DNA of 64,000 nt from Nocardia sp. alder85J (GCF_020176955.2 NZ_JAIUCZ020000006.1:481367-545366), one strand, 5' to 3'. Positions 26,599 to 35,941 are shown, counted from the first letter of the stretch. Program-made: numbers and translations. The notes: generated by a model from the sequence alone, not told the origin.

Positions 26599-27057
26599 TC
26601 AGAAGACGACCCGGCTGACGGCTTCGGCGATCATGGCCGGCTTGACGCCACCCTCGATCTCGACGGTGTGCCGGACGACAAGCTGCAGCGCCCCGCCGGC
26701 CACCTCGGTCGCATCCACCAACTCGGCGGTCGAGCGCACTCGCGCGCCCACCGGTACCGCGCTCGGGAAGCGCACCTTGTTGGACCCGTAATTCAGGCCC
26801 ATCTTGGCGTTTTCGACCCGGTAGATCTGATTCCCCAACACCGGCAACAGGGACAATGTCAGGTAGCCGTGCGCGATCGGGCCCTGGTAGGGACTTTCTC
26901 GGCGCGCTCGGTCCACGTCGATGTGAATCCACTGCTTGTCGCCGGTCGCCTCGGCGAACAGATCGACCATTTTCTGGGTGACGAGGACCCACTCACTGGT
27001 GCCGAGGGTCTGCCCCACCGCCGCGAGCACCTGCTCCTTGCCCGAAAAGACCTGCAT
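26599..27057 (-). CDS. MaoC-like (R)-specific enoyl-CoA hydratase
   Basis: 152 residues, hotdog fold. The hydratase signature FAEATGDKQWIHIDVDRA, then YQGPIAHGYLTLSLLP, is complete with its Asp and His. It hydrates trans-2-enoyl-CoA. The start is the ATG at 27057 with a GAGGAG site; longer in-frame extensions are not supported. It lies 26 nt after the amidohydrolase gene on the same strand. Confidence 0.92.
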   Translation of the reverse strand: MQVFSGKEQVLAAVGQTLGTSEWVLVTQKMVDLFAEATGDKQWIHIDVDRARRESPYQGPIAHGYLTLSLLPVLGNQIYRVENAKMGLNYGSNKVRFPSAVPVGARVRSTAELVDATEVAGGALQLVVRHTVEIEGGVKPAMIAEAVSRVVF

Positions 27058-27083
27058 TTCTCCTCTTTCGCTGTCCGGGGAGT

Positions 27084-28292
27084 CTAGGTACCCAGGAACA
27101 GATTCATCCCGTTGTCCCGCAGGAAGTGCTTGCGCTTCTCGTCGCCGAGTCCTTCGGCGCGCACGAAGAAGTCGGCGGGCTCGCGCAGACCTTCCGCATG
27201 CGGCCAGTCCGAGCCCACCACCAGTGCGTCGACCCCGCCGAGCTTGTCGGCGAGGGCGACGACGTCGTCCTCCGGGTACGGCACCACCCGGACGTGCTCC
27301 TTGAAAATCGTGCTCGGACGCTCGCTGAGCTGACCACCCAGCCACCGGCCGTTGCGGGCCATACCGCGGCTCTTGTCCATGTGCCGGATGAAGTGCGGCG
27401 CCCATTCCGCGCCGAACTCGCTGACCAGCACCTTGATGTTCGGAAAACGCCCGAAAAGGTTGTCGAAGATGAGGGCCGACAGCGTGTCCGTGATCGGCCG
27501 CTCGCCGTAGGTGTTCTGCCATTGCCACGCCGAGAACTGGAAGGGCGGCACCAGGTTCCAGCCCCAGTGCGACGCCACGTTCGCCTGGTAGTGGAACTCG
27601 GCGATGTGATAGCAGACAACGGCTTTGGCTTCGTTGATCCGCGCCCAGAAGGGATCGAAGTACGGATCACCCGGGGACCGGCCGTACGCGGGACCGGCCG
27701 GCAGCAGGATGAAGCGCGCGCCCTGGGCGAGCACCCGGTCCAGCTCGGCGCAGGAACGATCCAGATCGCGCATCGACAGCATCGCGGGCGCGTAGATGGT
27801 GTCCTTGTAGTTGAAACCCCAATCCTCGTCGATCCACCGGTTGAAGGATTCGAGGTTGTCGTACAGCGGATCGAGTCCGTCCAGATACGCCTCGGCCAGC
27901 AGGCCCCAGCCACCCGGATACATGATCGACTTTTCGATCTGCTGCTCGCCGAGCTGGATCAGCCGCTTGTCCTTGTCGAGGTACTCGGCCTGGATCGGTT
28001 CGTAGAACCGCTCGGCGTCGGTCGCGTCGCCCGACGCGCGCTGCTTGAGCATCTCGACCAGTGATCCGGGCAGATACGCCTGGTCCAGGTCGGCCTCGAG
28101 CGCGGTCACGATGCGGTCGTTGGCCAGTAGCACCTTGCGGTCGTAGCCATCGGCGACGATCGGCCGCACGGCGGTGTGCAATTTGCCCTTGGGCATGAAT
28201 CGGGTGAAGGCGTCGGGCGCCTCGTAAGAATGCTGGTCGAAGTCCGTCATGAGGTACGGCAGCGTGCCGACGGTGTTCTCGATCAGAGCCAT
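27084..28292 (-). CDS. Amidohydrolase family 2 TIM-barrel protein (second of three)
   Basis: 402 residues from an ATG with an AAGGAG site. LMTDFDQHSYEAPD near the N-terminus stands where the HxH motif is usual, but only one His remains (HSY). VCYHIAEFHY, VLVSEFGAEW and GSDWPHAEG provide the later metal-ligand strands. Related proteins occur in degradation clusters of actinobacteria, often as hydrolases or decarboxylases of unknown substrate. In operon with the MaoC-like gene; divergent from the SDR at 28439. Confidence 0.83.
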   Translation of the reverse strand: MALIENTVGTLPYLMTDFDQHSYEAPDAFTRFMPKGKLHTAVRPIVADGYDRKVLLANDRIVTALEADLDQAYLPGSLVEMLKQRASGDATDAERFYEPIQAEYLDKDKRLIQLGEQQIEKSIMYPGGWGLLAEAYLDGLDPLYDNLESFNRWIDEDWGFNYKDTIYAPAMLSMRDLDRSCAELDRVLAQGARFILLPAGPAYGRSPGDPYFDPFWARINEAKAVVCYHIAEFHYQANVASHWGWNLVPPFQFSAWQWQNTYGERPITDTLSALIFDNLFGRFPNIKVLVSEFGAEWAPHFIRHMDKSRGMARNGRWLGGQLSERPSTIFKEHVRVVPYPEDDVVALADKLGGVDALVVGSDWPHAEGLREPADFFVRAEGLGDEKRKHFLRDNGMNLFLGT

Positions 28293-28349
28293 GTCGAAGT
28301 CTCCTTCTCACGCCGGCGGCACGACTGCCGCGAGGATTGCGCGAAGTCA

Positions 28350-28395
28350 TCTACAGATGCATACATACTAGCAATATGAGAGGATCTATCGCAAT
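28350..28395. promoter_or_regulatory. Divergent AT-rich promoter region
   Basis: CTACAGATGCATACATACTA and the following GCAATATGAG lie between the divergent amidohydrolase and SDR genes. It contains ACAG-N9-TACT, a weak relative of the shared motif. Confidence 0.35.
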
Positions 28396-28438
28396 GATGG
28401 GCACTATCGCCAACTGAGGCGAGGCAGAGGAGGCCGAG

Positions 28439-29206
28439 TTGTCGAAGGAATTGGACGGACGGATCGCGCTGGTGACAGCCGCTGCCGGCGTGGGCATCGG
28501 CCGTGCGATCGCGCGGCGTCTCGCTGAGGACGGTGCCGTCGTCGTTCTCACCGATATCAACGAGAAGCGACTCACCCAGGCGGCCACCGAGATCGCCGAC
28601 GCCACCGGCGCCCGGGTGATCCCCCGGATCCTCGACGCGGGCGATCGCGAGCAGATCATCGACGTCACCGACTGGGTCCTCGAGCATGTCGGGCCGTTGT
28701 CGATCTTGGTGAACAACGCCGCGGTGAACATTCTCGGGTCGATATTCGACTACGACCCGGCCGACTGGGATCGTGTCCTGGCCGTCAACCTGAGTGGGCC
28801 CTGGATGCTCAGCCGGCAGGCGATGCGGCAGATGCGCGACGCCGGTGCCGGCGGAGTGATTCTGAACGTCTCGACCTATGCCCCCGACGTCGGCGGCCTG
28901 GGTATCGAAGCGCCGTATGCGATGTCCAAGGGTGGCCTGAACGTCCTGACTCGTAGTTGCGCACACGAGGGCGGCCCGCACGGAATCCGGGTGAACACGC
29001 TGTCCATGGGCATGGTGACCGGCACCCGATTCACCGACGCCTTGCATGCCGACATGCGCAACGAGGAGGTCGCCAAGGCGCCACTCGGCCGGCTTGCGCA
29101 TGTCACCGACATCGTCGAGGCTGCCGCATTCCTCCTCTCCGATCGGTCGGCGGCGACCACGGGAGAGATCCTGAACGTGGCCGCGGGCAGCCACATGAGG
29201 TACTGA
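28439..29206 (+). CDS. SDR family oxidoreductase
   Basis: 255 residues, read from a TTG at 28439 with GAGGAGG upstream. The glycine-rich motif is TAAAGVGIG rather than TGxxxGIG; NNAA and YAMSK (catalytic Tyr and Lys) are present, and the sequence ends GEILNVAAGSH. Probably a hydroxyacyl or alcohol dehydrogenase. It meets the next SDR gene convergently. Confidence 0.88.
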   Translation: MSKELDGRIALVTAAAGVGIGRAIARRLAEDGAVVVLTDINEKRLTQAATEIADATGARVIPRILDAGDREQIIDVTDWVLEHVGPLSILVNNAAVNILGSIFDYDPADWDRVLAVNLSGPWMLSRQAMRQMRDAGAGGVILNVSTYAPDVGGLGIEAPYAMSKGGLNVLTRSCAHEGGPHGIRVNTLSMGMVTGTRFTDALHADMRNEEVAKAPLGRLAHVTDIVEAAAFLLSDRSAATTGEILNVAAGSHMRY

Positions 29207-29216
29207 TCCCGCATGA

Positions 29217-29260
29217 CACGGCTGCCGTACTCCGAACGATTCCGCGGTACGGCAGCCGTG
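29217..29260. terminator. Bidirectional hairpin between convergent SDR genes
   Basis: CACGGCTGCCGTAC (29217-29230) and its perfect complement (29247-29260) enclose 16 nt. Both flanking genes end within 12 nt of the stem. Confidence 0.75.
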
Positions 29261-29271
29261 CGGACGACTGC

Positions 29272-30057
29272 TCAGCGGGGCGCGAAGCGCTGGGCGCCGT
29301 CCAGCCGGACGACCTCGCCGTTGATGTAGCCATTGGTCAGCAGATGCTCGACGAGTGCCGCGAACTCCTCCGGATCGCCGAGTCGCTTCGGGAACGGGAC
29401 GTTGCCGGTGAACTTGGCCAGCGCCTCGTCACCCACCGACTCCATCATGGCGGTGCGCATGGTTCCCGGCGCGACGGTGTTCACGCGGATGCCGACCGAA
29501 CTCAGGTCACGGGCCGCGGCCAGGGTGAGGCCGACGACGCCTGCCTTGGCGGCGGCGTAGGCGCTCTGCCCGATCTGACCTTCATAGGCCGCGATGGAGG
29601 CGGTCGCGACCACCGCTCCCCGTTCGCCGCCGGCGGTCGGCACATTGGCCGCCATGCGCGCCGCGGCGAGCCGGAGGATGTTGTAAGTGCCGACCAGATA
29701 GAGGTCGAGGGTCTTGGTGAAGCCCTGCAGCGACGCAGGGTTACCGTCGCGGTCGACCACACGCTCGGCGACACCCCAGCCACCGTGTGCGATGACAACG
29801 TGACGCAGGGTGCCGAGTTCCGCCGCGGCGTCCAAGGTCGCGTGCACCGACTCCTCCGATGTCACATCGGTGCGCCGATACACCGCACCGCCACCGAGGC
29901 TTCCGACCAGCGCCTCGGCCCGTTCATCGGCGAGATCCGCGACGACGACCTTCGTGCCCATCTTGTGCAGTCGGCGGACGACGGCTTCACCGAGCCCTCC
30001 CGCGCCACCGGTCACCAGTGCCACATCGCTCGCTGAGGTGGTCATTCCGTTCTCCAT
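29272..30057 (-). CDS. SDR resembling type II 3-hydroxyacyl-CoA dehydrogenase
   Basis: 261 residues. TGGAGGLG, catalytic YAAAK, and the C-terminal block FPKRLGDPEEFAALVEHLL followed by NGYINGEVVRLDGA are characteristic of the HSD10/type II 3-hydroxyacyl-CoA dehydrogenases. The ATG at 30057 and an in-frame ATG at 30045 are both possible starts. It lies 38 nt downstream of an enoyl-CoA hydratase, so hydration and oxidation of the beta-position are encoded together. Confidence 0.9.
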   Translation of the reverse strand: MENGMTTSASDVALVTGGAGGLGEAVVRRLHKMGTKVVVADLADERAEALVGSLGGGAVYRRTDVTSEESVHATLDAAAELGTLRHVVIAHGGWGVAERVVDRDGNPASLQGFTKTLDLYLVGTYNILRLAAARMAANVPTAGGERGAVVATASIAAYEGQIGQSAYAAAKAGVVGLTLAAARDLSSVGIRVNTVAPGTMRTAMMESVGDEALAKFTGNVPFPKRLGDPEEFAALVEHLLTNGYINGEVVRLDGAQRFAPR

Positions 30058-30095
30058 TCACTGTTCCTGCTTCGAGGTCTTACTGAGGGACCGGC

Positions 30096-30872
30096 TCATG
30101 CGCCGGTCCATACCGGTTCCCGCTTCTGCGCGAAGGCTTCGGCACCCTCCCGGGCGTCCTCTGACTCGAAGACCGGCGCGAGCAGCGTCCGCTGCCGGCC
30201 GAAGGCTTCGGCATCGCTCCAGTCGCCGGACTCGCAGATGACCTGCTTGGTGGCCGCGACCGCGAGCGGACCGTTGCGGCAGATGCGCGCAGCGAGCTCG
30301 AGTGCGCTGTCGAGCGCGAGCCCCGGCTCGGTCAGGCAGTTGACCAGACCGAATTGGTAGCCGCGCTCGGCCGAGAAGGTGTCCCCGGTCAGCGCCAGCT
30401 CCATCGCGATCTGGTACGGGATGCGCCGCGGCAACCGAAGCAGGCCACCACCGCCGGCGACCAGCCCACGCTTGACTTCGGGCAACCCGAACGCCGCTGT
30501 ACGAGACGCGACGATGAGATCGGTGGCGAGCGCCAGTTCCGCACCACCGGCGAGGGCGAAACCCTCCACCGCCGAGATCACCGGCTTGCGCGGCGGCGCC
30601 TCGGTGAAGCCGAGTCCACGGCCTTCGACCGCGATGACCTCGCCTCTCAGGAACGCCTTGAGATCCATTCCGGCACAGAAGTTCTCACCGGCGCCGGTCA
30701 GAACTGCCACCGACAGGTCAGGACTGCTGTCCAACAGTTCCATCGCAGCAGCCAGCCCCCGGCTGACCGCCGCATCGACTGCGTTGCGCGCAGCGGGCCG
30801 ATTGATCGTGACGACGAGTACGCGGTCACGCTGCTCGACGAGCACAGCGGAGGTTGGGGATTGATCCGTCAC
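30096..30872 (-). CDS. Enoyl-CoA hydratase/isomerase (crotonase) family protein
   Basis: 258 residues from a GTG. NFCAGMDLKAF, the oxyanion stretch EGFALAGGAELALATDLIVAS, and LPEVKRGLVAGGGGLLRLPRRIPY with the Glu of the second catalytic position. It lies divergent from a second crotonase at 31012 over a promoter island. Confidence 0.92.
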   Translation of the reverse strand: MTDQSPTSAVLVEQRDRVLVVTINRPAARNAVDAAVSRGLAAAMELLDSSPDLSVAVLTGAGENFCAGMDLKAFLRGEVIAVEGRGLGFTEAPPRKPVISAVEGFALAGGAELALATDLIVASRTAAFGLPEVKRGLVAGGGGLLRLPRRIPYQIAMELALTGDTFSAERGYQFGLVNCLTEPGLALDSALELAARICRNGPLAVAATKQVICESGDWSDAEAFGRQRTLLAPVFESEDAREGAEAFAQKREPVWTGA

Positions 30873-30910
30873 GATGAGGCCTTCCGGGAACAGTGGAACG
30901 ATCTAGGTCG

Positions 30911-30942
30911 GTCTGTATAGTACAAATATATACCTATTTGAC
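30911..30942. promoter_or_regulatory. Divergent promoter island between two crotonase genes
   Basis: GTATAGTACAAATATATAC (30915-30933) is strikingly AT-rich with GTATA/TATAC arms. The 13 bases TATAGTACAAATA (30916-30928) recur exactly on the minus strand at 42740-42752, in front of another crotonase. Confidence 0.55.
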
Positions 30943-31011
30943 AACGGGCCCCCGAGTCGGGACCCGGGGTGCGGAGACACCACATCTCCCCGACGACGCG
31001 GATGAGGAGCC

Positions 31012-31905
31012 ATGGCCGACTACGTCGAATACGAGGCGTTGGACGACGGAAGAATCGCGCGATTGACGCTCAACCGTCCGGAGACCCACAATGCCCAGAA
31101 CCGCGGAATGCTGGTCGAACTCGACGACGCCTTCTCCCGCGCCCAGGCCGAGGACACCGTCCGAGTGGTCATCCTCGCCGCGGCGGGCCGCAGTTTCTCG
31201 GCCGGCCACGACATGGGAACGGCCGTGTCGAGCGAGGAGATCGAACCGGGCCCGAACCAGCATCCCACCATGCGGATCCATGGCGGCACCCGGACGAGCG
31301 TGGTGGAACAACGAATGCTGCAGGAGTGGCACTACTACTTCGACAACACCCTGCGATGGCGGAATCTCCGCAAGATCACCATCGCGCAGGTGCAGGGCAA
31401 CGTCATCTCGGCCGGGCTGATGCTGATGTGGGCCTGCGATCTGATCGTCGCCGCCGACGACACGATCTTCGCCGATGTGGTGGGCACCCGACTGGGTATG
31501 GGCAGCGTCGAATACGTCGCGCACCCTTGGGAACTCGGCCCCCGCAAGGCCAAGGAGTTACTGCTCACCGGTGATTCGATCGACGCCGAGGAGGGCTACC
31601 GGCTCGGCATGGTGAACAAGGTGTTTCCGCGCGCGGATTTGACCGAACGAACGTTGGCCTTCGCCCGGCGGATCGCCGCGCGGCCCACCATGTCGAATCT
31701 GGTGGTGAAGGACCTGATCAACGATGCCGTCGACCAGATGGGCTTCACGAACTCGCTGAAGCACAGCTTCGCGTTGCACCAGCTCAACCACGCGCATTGG
31801 TCCGCACTGCACGACGACAAGTTCCCGGCCGGCAAGCCCGGCGAGGACGTCGAGGACTGGCGGACGGCGGGCAAACCCAAGCCGAGCCGAATCGATCAGC
31901 CATGA
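31012..31905 (+). CDS. Crotonase family protein
   Basis: 297 residues, longer than the usual 260 because of an insertion after FSAGHDMGTAVSSEEIEPG (an aromatic-rich segment, EWHYYFDNTLRW). GNVISAGLMLMWACDLIVAADD is the oxyanion helix. The usual catalytic glutamates are not obvious, since the second position reads VGTRLGMGSVEY. It may therefore catalyse hydrolysis or C-C cleavage rather than hydration. Its stop overlaps the next gene (ATGA, 31902-31905). Confidence 0.87.
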   Translation: MADYVEYEALDDGRIARLTLNRPETHNAQNRGMLVELDDAFSRAQAEDTVRVVILAAAGRSFSAGHDMGTAVSSEEIEPGPNQHPTMRIHGGTRTSVVEQRMLQEWHYYFDNTLRWRNLRKITIAQVQGNVISAGLMLMWACDLIVAADDTIFADVVGTRLGMGSVEYVAHPWELGPRKAKELLLTGDSIDAEEGYRLGMVNKVFPRADLTERTLAFARRIAARPTMSNLVVKDLINDAVDQMGFTNSLKHSFALHQLNHAHWSALHDDKFPAGKPGEDVEDWRTAGKPKPSRIDQP

Positions 31906-33413
31906 CAGCCGATACCCTCTTTCCCCCGGAGTGGTCGGACCGGATCGCACTGATCGTCGAACCATCCGGCGCGAGAATGACTTTCGGTGAGCTGGAGGCC
32001 CGGTCCAACACCGTCGCCCATTTGCTCCGCGCCCGCGGACTCACCCCCGGCTCGACAGTCGCCCTGCTGATGGAGAACCGCGCCGAGTTCTTCGTCATCG
32101 CCTGGGCAGCGCAGCGCACCGGCCTCTACTACGTGGGGGTCAACTCTCATCTGACGAGCCCGGAGATCGAGTACATCGTGCGCGACAGCGGCGCGACCGC
32201 ACTGTTCGCTTCGGCCGCGCAACTCGGTGCCGCAGCTGTGGCCTCGAGCGATGTCGAGCATCGTTTCGTGGTCGATCCCGCCAACGATCACACGGGCTGG
32301 GAAGCACTCGGCATCGCGCTCGACGGATTTCCGGAGACGGCCGTGCCGGATCAGTCCGAAGGCGACTTTCTGCTCTACTCTTCCGGAACCACGGGACGCC
32401 CGAAGGGTATTCAGCGGCCGCTGCCCGGCGGCCCGTTGGGCAGCTATCCCGACGCGCCGGGCCGATGGTTGCGCGAGTTGCTCGGATTCCGGCCCGGTGA
32501 CGTGTATCTCTGTCCTGCCCCGATCTACCATGCCGCACCGCTGGGCTGGAGCATGGGCGCTCAACGCTCGGGCGGGACCGTGGTGATGCTCGAACGTTTC
32601 GATGCCCAGTCGGCACTGGCTGCGATCGAGACACATCGCGTCACCCACGCACAGTGGGTACCGACGATGTTCGTTCGAATGCTGAAGCTGGCACCCGAGA
32701 TTCGACAGCGATACGACCTGTCGTCACAGCGGGTCGCGGTGCATGCCGCGGCACCGTGCCCGATAGCCGTGAAGCGCGCGATGATCGACTGGTGGGGCCC
32801 GATCCTGTTCGAGTTCTATTCCAGTACAGAAGGCATGGGCGCCACCGCGATCCGCTCCGAGGATTGGCTGCGCAAGCCCGGCTCGGTCGGCCTGCCCCTG
32901 CTGGGCCGCCCGTTGATCCTGGACGATCACGGTCGTGAGCTGGCGGCAGGCGAAATCGGCACCGTCTGGTTCGAAGGCGGTACGAGTTTCAGTTACCGCG
33001 GCGATCCGGGCCGCACCGCGGCGGTTGTCGACGACAAGGGCCGCGCGACCGTGGGCGATCTGGGCTATCTGGACGAGGACGGCTACCTGTACCTGGCCGA
33101 TCGGCGCACCGACCTGATCATCAGCGGCGGAGTGAACATCTATCCGCGGGAAATCGAGGACGTCCTGATCCTGCATCCCGGCGTGCTCGACGTGGCGGTG
33201 ATCGGGGCTCCGGATCCGGATCTGGGCCGGCGAGTGGTGGCGGTGGTCCAACCGGCCGCGTCCGGCGTAGTCGGCGCGGAGGAGCTGCTGGAGCATTGCC
33301 GCGCGCGTCTGGCCCGGTTCAAGGTCCCGCGGGAGGTGCGTTTCGTCGAGCAACTCCCCCGCACGCCCACCGGCAAACTCCGCAAGCATCTGATCGCCGA
33401 CGAACCGGCCTGA
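31902..33413 (+). CDS. AMP-forming acyl-CoA synthetase
   Basis: 503 residues from the ATG at 31902, coupled to the crotonase. P-loop YSSGTTGRPKGIQR, FYSSTEGMG, GYLYLADRRTDLIISGGVNIYPREIE and the terminal lysine in RTPTGKLRK are complete. The substrate is unknown. It ends 9 nt before the converging thioesterase gene. Confidence 0.93.
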   Translation: MTADTLFPPEWSDRIALIVEPSGARMTFGELEARSNTVAHLLRARGLTPGSTVALLMENRAEFFVIAWAAQRTGLYYVGVNSHLTSPEIEYIVRDSGATALFASAAQLGAAAVASSDVEHRFVVDPANDHTGWEALGIALDGFPETAVPDQSEGDFLLYSSGTTGRPKGIQRPLPGGPLGSYPDAPGRWLRELLGFRPGDVYLCPAPIYHAAPLGWSMGAQRSGGTVVMLERFDAQSALAAIETHRVTHAQWVPTMFVRMLKLAPEIRQRYDLSSQRVAVHAAAPCPIAVKRAMIDWWGPILFEFYSSTEGMGATAIRSEDWLRKPGSVGLPLLGRPLILDDHGRELAAGEIGTVWFEGGTSFSYRGDPGRTAAVVDDKGRATVGDLGYLDEDGYLYLADRRTDLIISGGVNIYPREIEDVLILHPGVLDVAVIGAPDPDLGRRVVAVVQPAASGVVGAEELLEHCRARLARFKVPREVRFVEQLPRTPTGKLRKHLIADEPA

Positions 33414-33422
33414 CCCACCGAC

Positions 33423-34265
33423 TCAGGCCCGCAACGGAACCGGGCGCAACAACCCCTCCTGCAGCACGGTTGCCACCAGGGTGCCGTCGGTCGCGAAGAC
33501 GTGGCCCTGGGCGATGCCACGGCCCAGCGCCGCGGTCGGTGAGAACTGGTCGTAGAGCATCCATTCGTCCACCCGGACCGGCCGGTGGAACCACACGCAG
33601 TGGTCCAAGGAGGCCAGCTGGAATCCATCGTGCCGCGGTGGCACACCGTGGGGAGCGAGAGCCACCGACAACAGGGTGAGGTCGGTGAAACACGCCAACA
33701 GGCCGGCGTGCAGCACGCTGTCCGCGGGTACCGCTTCGGTCGTCTTGAACCAGACCCGGCGGCCGTCACGTACGCCGGAGACACCCGGGACGTAGCGGAT
33801 ATCCACCGAACCCCATTCGTAGTAGAACTCGGGCCAGGCGTCGGGCTCCGCCTCGATCGTCTGCGTGATCGTCGGCAACGTCTCGGGGGCGGGCACATCC
33901 GGAAACGGCATCTGGTGATCGGGTCCGATTTCGGGGACGTGGAACGAGACGGATGCATCGAAGATCACGCGACCGTCTTGTTCCGCGACTATTTTGCGAG
34001 TATCGAACGATCTGCCGGAGCGAATGCGATCGACCTGGAATTCGATCGGCCGGCCCACCTTTCCGGGCCGGAGGAAGTACGCGTGCATCGAATGGGGTAC
34101 TCGGGAGTCTTCGACGGTGCGCGCCGCGGCGATGAGTGCTTGACCGGCCACCTGCCCACCGAATACCCGTACCAATGACGTCTGCGGAGACCCCCCGAGG
34201 AACCGATCCGGTGCGATTTCTTGCAGGTCGAACAGTTCGAGCAGGGTCGACAGTGTCGTCGTCAA
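33423..34265 (-). CDS. tesB: Acyl-CoA thioesterase II (TesB family)
   Basis: About 280 residues from a TTG at 34265 with a GGGAG site; an ATG at 34331 is an alternative with no visible site. Double hotdog pattern: FGGQVAGQALIAA, YFLRPG, IEFQVDRIRSGRSFDTRKIVAEQ, and in the second half LDHCVWFHRP and VLQEGLLRP. It hydrolyses acyl-CoA to free acid and CoA, usually to relieve trapped CoA. Downstream in the thiolase operon. Confidence 0.9.
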   Translation of the reverse strand: MTTTLSTLLELFDLQEIAPDRFLGGSPQTSLVRVFGGQVAGQALIAAARTVEDSRVPHSMHAYFLRPGKVGRPIEFQVDRIRSGRSFDTRKIVAEQDGRVIFDASVSFHVPEIGPDHQMPFPDVPAPETLPTITQTIEAEPDAWPEFYYEWGSVDIRYVPGVSGVRDGRRVWFKTTEAVPADSVLHAGLLACFTDLTLLSVALAPHGVPPRHDGFQLASLDHCVWFHRPVRVDEWMLYDQFSPTAALGRGIAQGHVFATDGTLVATVLQEGLLRPVPLRA

Positions 34266-34347
34266 CGAGGGTCTCCCGAGGAATGCGATCGGACATTGGG
34301 CGCTGCCGGCCGGATGACGGGGCATGTGCATCCGGCCGGCCCGCCGG

Positions 34348-35493
34348 TCAGGTGGTCAGGATGGTGACGGCGCCGGTGCCGGGCGACCCGTACAAGTGTG
34401 CGTAGCCGACGCGATGCGGGCCGGGAATCTGCCGGTCTCCGGCCGTACCACGCAATTGCAGCACCAACTCGTGAATTTGGCGCAGGCCCGACGCACCGAT
34501 CGGCTCGCCGTTTGCCATCAGGCCACCGTCGGTGTTGACCGGAAGTCTGCCCGTGATCTCGGTATAGCCCTCGGCGATCAACTTCTCCTGATCTCCGTCG
34601 GCGCAGAAGCCGTTCTCGGCCATATGGATGATCTCGGATCCCGCATCGGTGTCCTGCAGTTGCGCGACGTGCACCTCGTCGGGCCCTATTCCGGCCTTCT
34701 CGAACGCCTCACGGGACGCGTCCACCGTCGGGCTCGGTACCGAGTTCGCCGGCAGCGACGGACTCTGCATCTCGAACGCTCCGAATCTGCGGGTGCGCAA
34801 CGATGTAGCGGCGAGATGGATCGGCGTGGACGTGAACCGTCTCGCCATGTCACGCCGCGCCAGCACGATCGCCGCGGCGCCCTCGTCCGGGCCGCAGTAC
34901 ATGTACTGCGTCAGCGGGAAGTTCACGTACGGAGCCGCGAGAATCTGATCCTCGGCCATGGGCTTGCGGCGCCACGCCTTGGGGTTTCGCGAACCGTTGG
35001 CGAAGTTCTTGGCGGCGACCCGGGCGAGCGTCTGCCGGGAAATACCGTGCAGGGCCATGTACCGATTGATTTTCATCCCGAAGAAATGGGTGGTCATGAA
35101 CAGGCCGGTCTCGCCGTACCAGGACGGCAGTCCGAGCACCGACGGATCGGCCGCGAACGCGCCTTTCGGGTGCTTGTCGAAGCCGACCGCCACGGCGATG
35201 TCGACTTCGCCGTGCTCGATCGCTTCGGCCGCCATCCGCACCGAGGTGTTGGCGGTGGCGCAGCCGTTGAAGACGCCGAAGAACGGGATACCCGTCAGCC
35301 CCAGCTTGCCCACGATGGCGTCGGGATTCGACACTTCCAAGCTACCGGCGAAGCCACGTTGCACGTCCGGCCAGCCGATCCCGGCGTCGGCGAGCGCGTC
35401 CCGCACCGCTTCGGCACCCATGTCCAGTGCCTGCTTGCCCTCGAACCGCCCGAAGGGATGCAGCCCGACACCGACGATCGATACGTTGCTCAT
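34348..35493 (-). CDS. Thiolase-fold lipid-transfer-type protein
   Basis: 381 residues. FNGCATANTSVRMAAEAI places a Cys at residue 78 where thiolases have their nucleophile, and the length and style (SIVGVGLHPFGRFEGK; GGLMANGEPIGASGLRQIHELVLQLRG) are those of the SCP2/LTP thiolase branch, which often works with a DUF35 partner. The partner gene lies directly upstream, overlapping by 4 nt (35490-35493). It could cleave a CoA ester with a branched or ring-bearing chain. It has more sequence motifs for a thiolase than the 57529 protein. Confidence 0.87.
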   Translation of the reverse strand: MSNVSIVGVGLHPFGRFEGKQALDMGAEAVRDALADAGIGWPDVQRGFAGSLEVSNPDAIVGKLGLTGIPFFGVFNGCATANTSVRMAAEAIEHGEVDIAVAVGFDKHPKGAFAADPSVLGLPSWYGETGLFMTTHFFGMKINRYMALHGISRQTLARVAAKNFANGSRNPKAWRRKPMAEDQILAAPYVNFPLTQYMYCGPDEGAAAIVLARRDMARRFTSTPIHLAATSLRTRRFGAFEMQSPSLPANSVPSPTVDASREAFEKAGIGPDEVHVAQLQDTDAGSEIIHMAENGFCADGDQEKLIAEGYTEITGRLPVNTDGGLMANGEPIGASGLRQIHELVLQLRGTAGDRQIPGPHRVGYAHLYGSPGTGAVTILTT

Positions 35494-35939
35494 TCGGATT
35501 CCTCGCTCTGCGCAGGATTCGACGTCGGTGCGAAGGCGAAGGTGACCACGTTCGTACCGTCCGGATCGGTGCGGAACGGCGTGACGACGACGGTCATCGC
35601 CTGCCCGATGGTCAGCGACTTCGGATCGGGGGTGGCGATCCGGCCTTCGATGAGGATGCCTTCGGGAAATTCGACATAGCCGACGGCGTAGGGCTCGAAC
35701 TCCGCCGGACCGCGGTAGGGCGGGGACGGCGGAGGGAATTCCTGGGTCGTCCACGTGTACAAGGTTCCGGTGCGCGCGAGCAGCACTTCCTGGTCACCGG
35801 GTATCGCCGGAAACTCCAGCGGCGCATCGGCATCGCGGCGCGAGGCGATCAACCGGGGCTCGGCGGCCGGCCAGGTGAACAGTCCCGGCGCGATCGGCGC
35901 GGGCACGGCGGATTCGTCCGCTACGGTTCCGGTCGCCAC
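35490..35939 (-). CDS. DUF35 OB-fold protein without zinc-ribbon cysteines
   Basis: 149 residues from the GTG at 35939. The OB-fold part (GTLYTWTTQEFPPPSPPY, then PYAVGYVEFPEGILIEGRI) is clear DUF35. The N-terminal zinc ribbon, usually CxxC...CPxC, is degenerate: no cysteine occurs in the whole protein. Such proteins pair with thiolase-fold enzymes; it lies between two of them. Confidence 0.85.
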   Translation of the reverse strand: MATGTVADESAVPAPIAPGLFTWPAAEPRLIASRRDADAPLEFPAIPGDQEVLLARTGTLYTWTTQEFPPPSPPYRGPAEFEPYAVGYVEFPEGILIEGRIATPDPKSLTIGQAMTVVVTPFRTDPDGTNVVTFAFAPTSNPAQSEESE

Positions 35940-35941
35940 GG

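Noticed and set aside
34348..35493. Cysteine-free Ltp2-like aldolase
   Set aside because: Unlike the 57529 protein it retains a Cys in FNGCATAN at the nucleophile position, so the thiolase-like assignment was kept.
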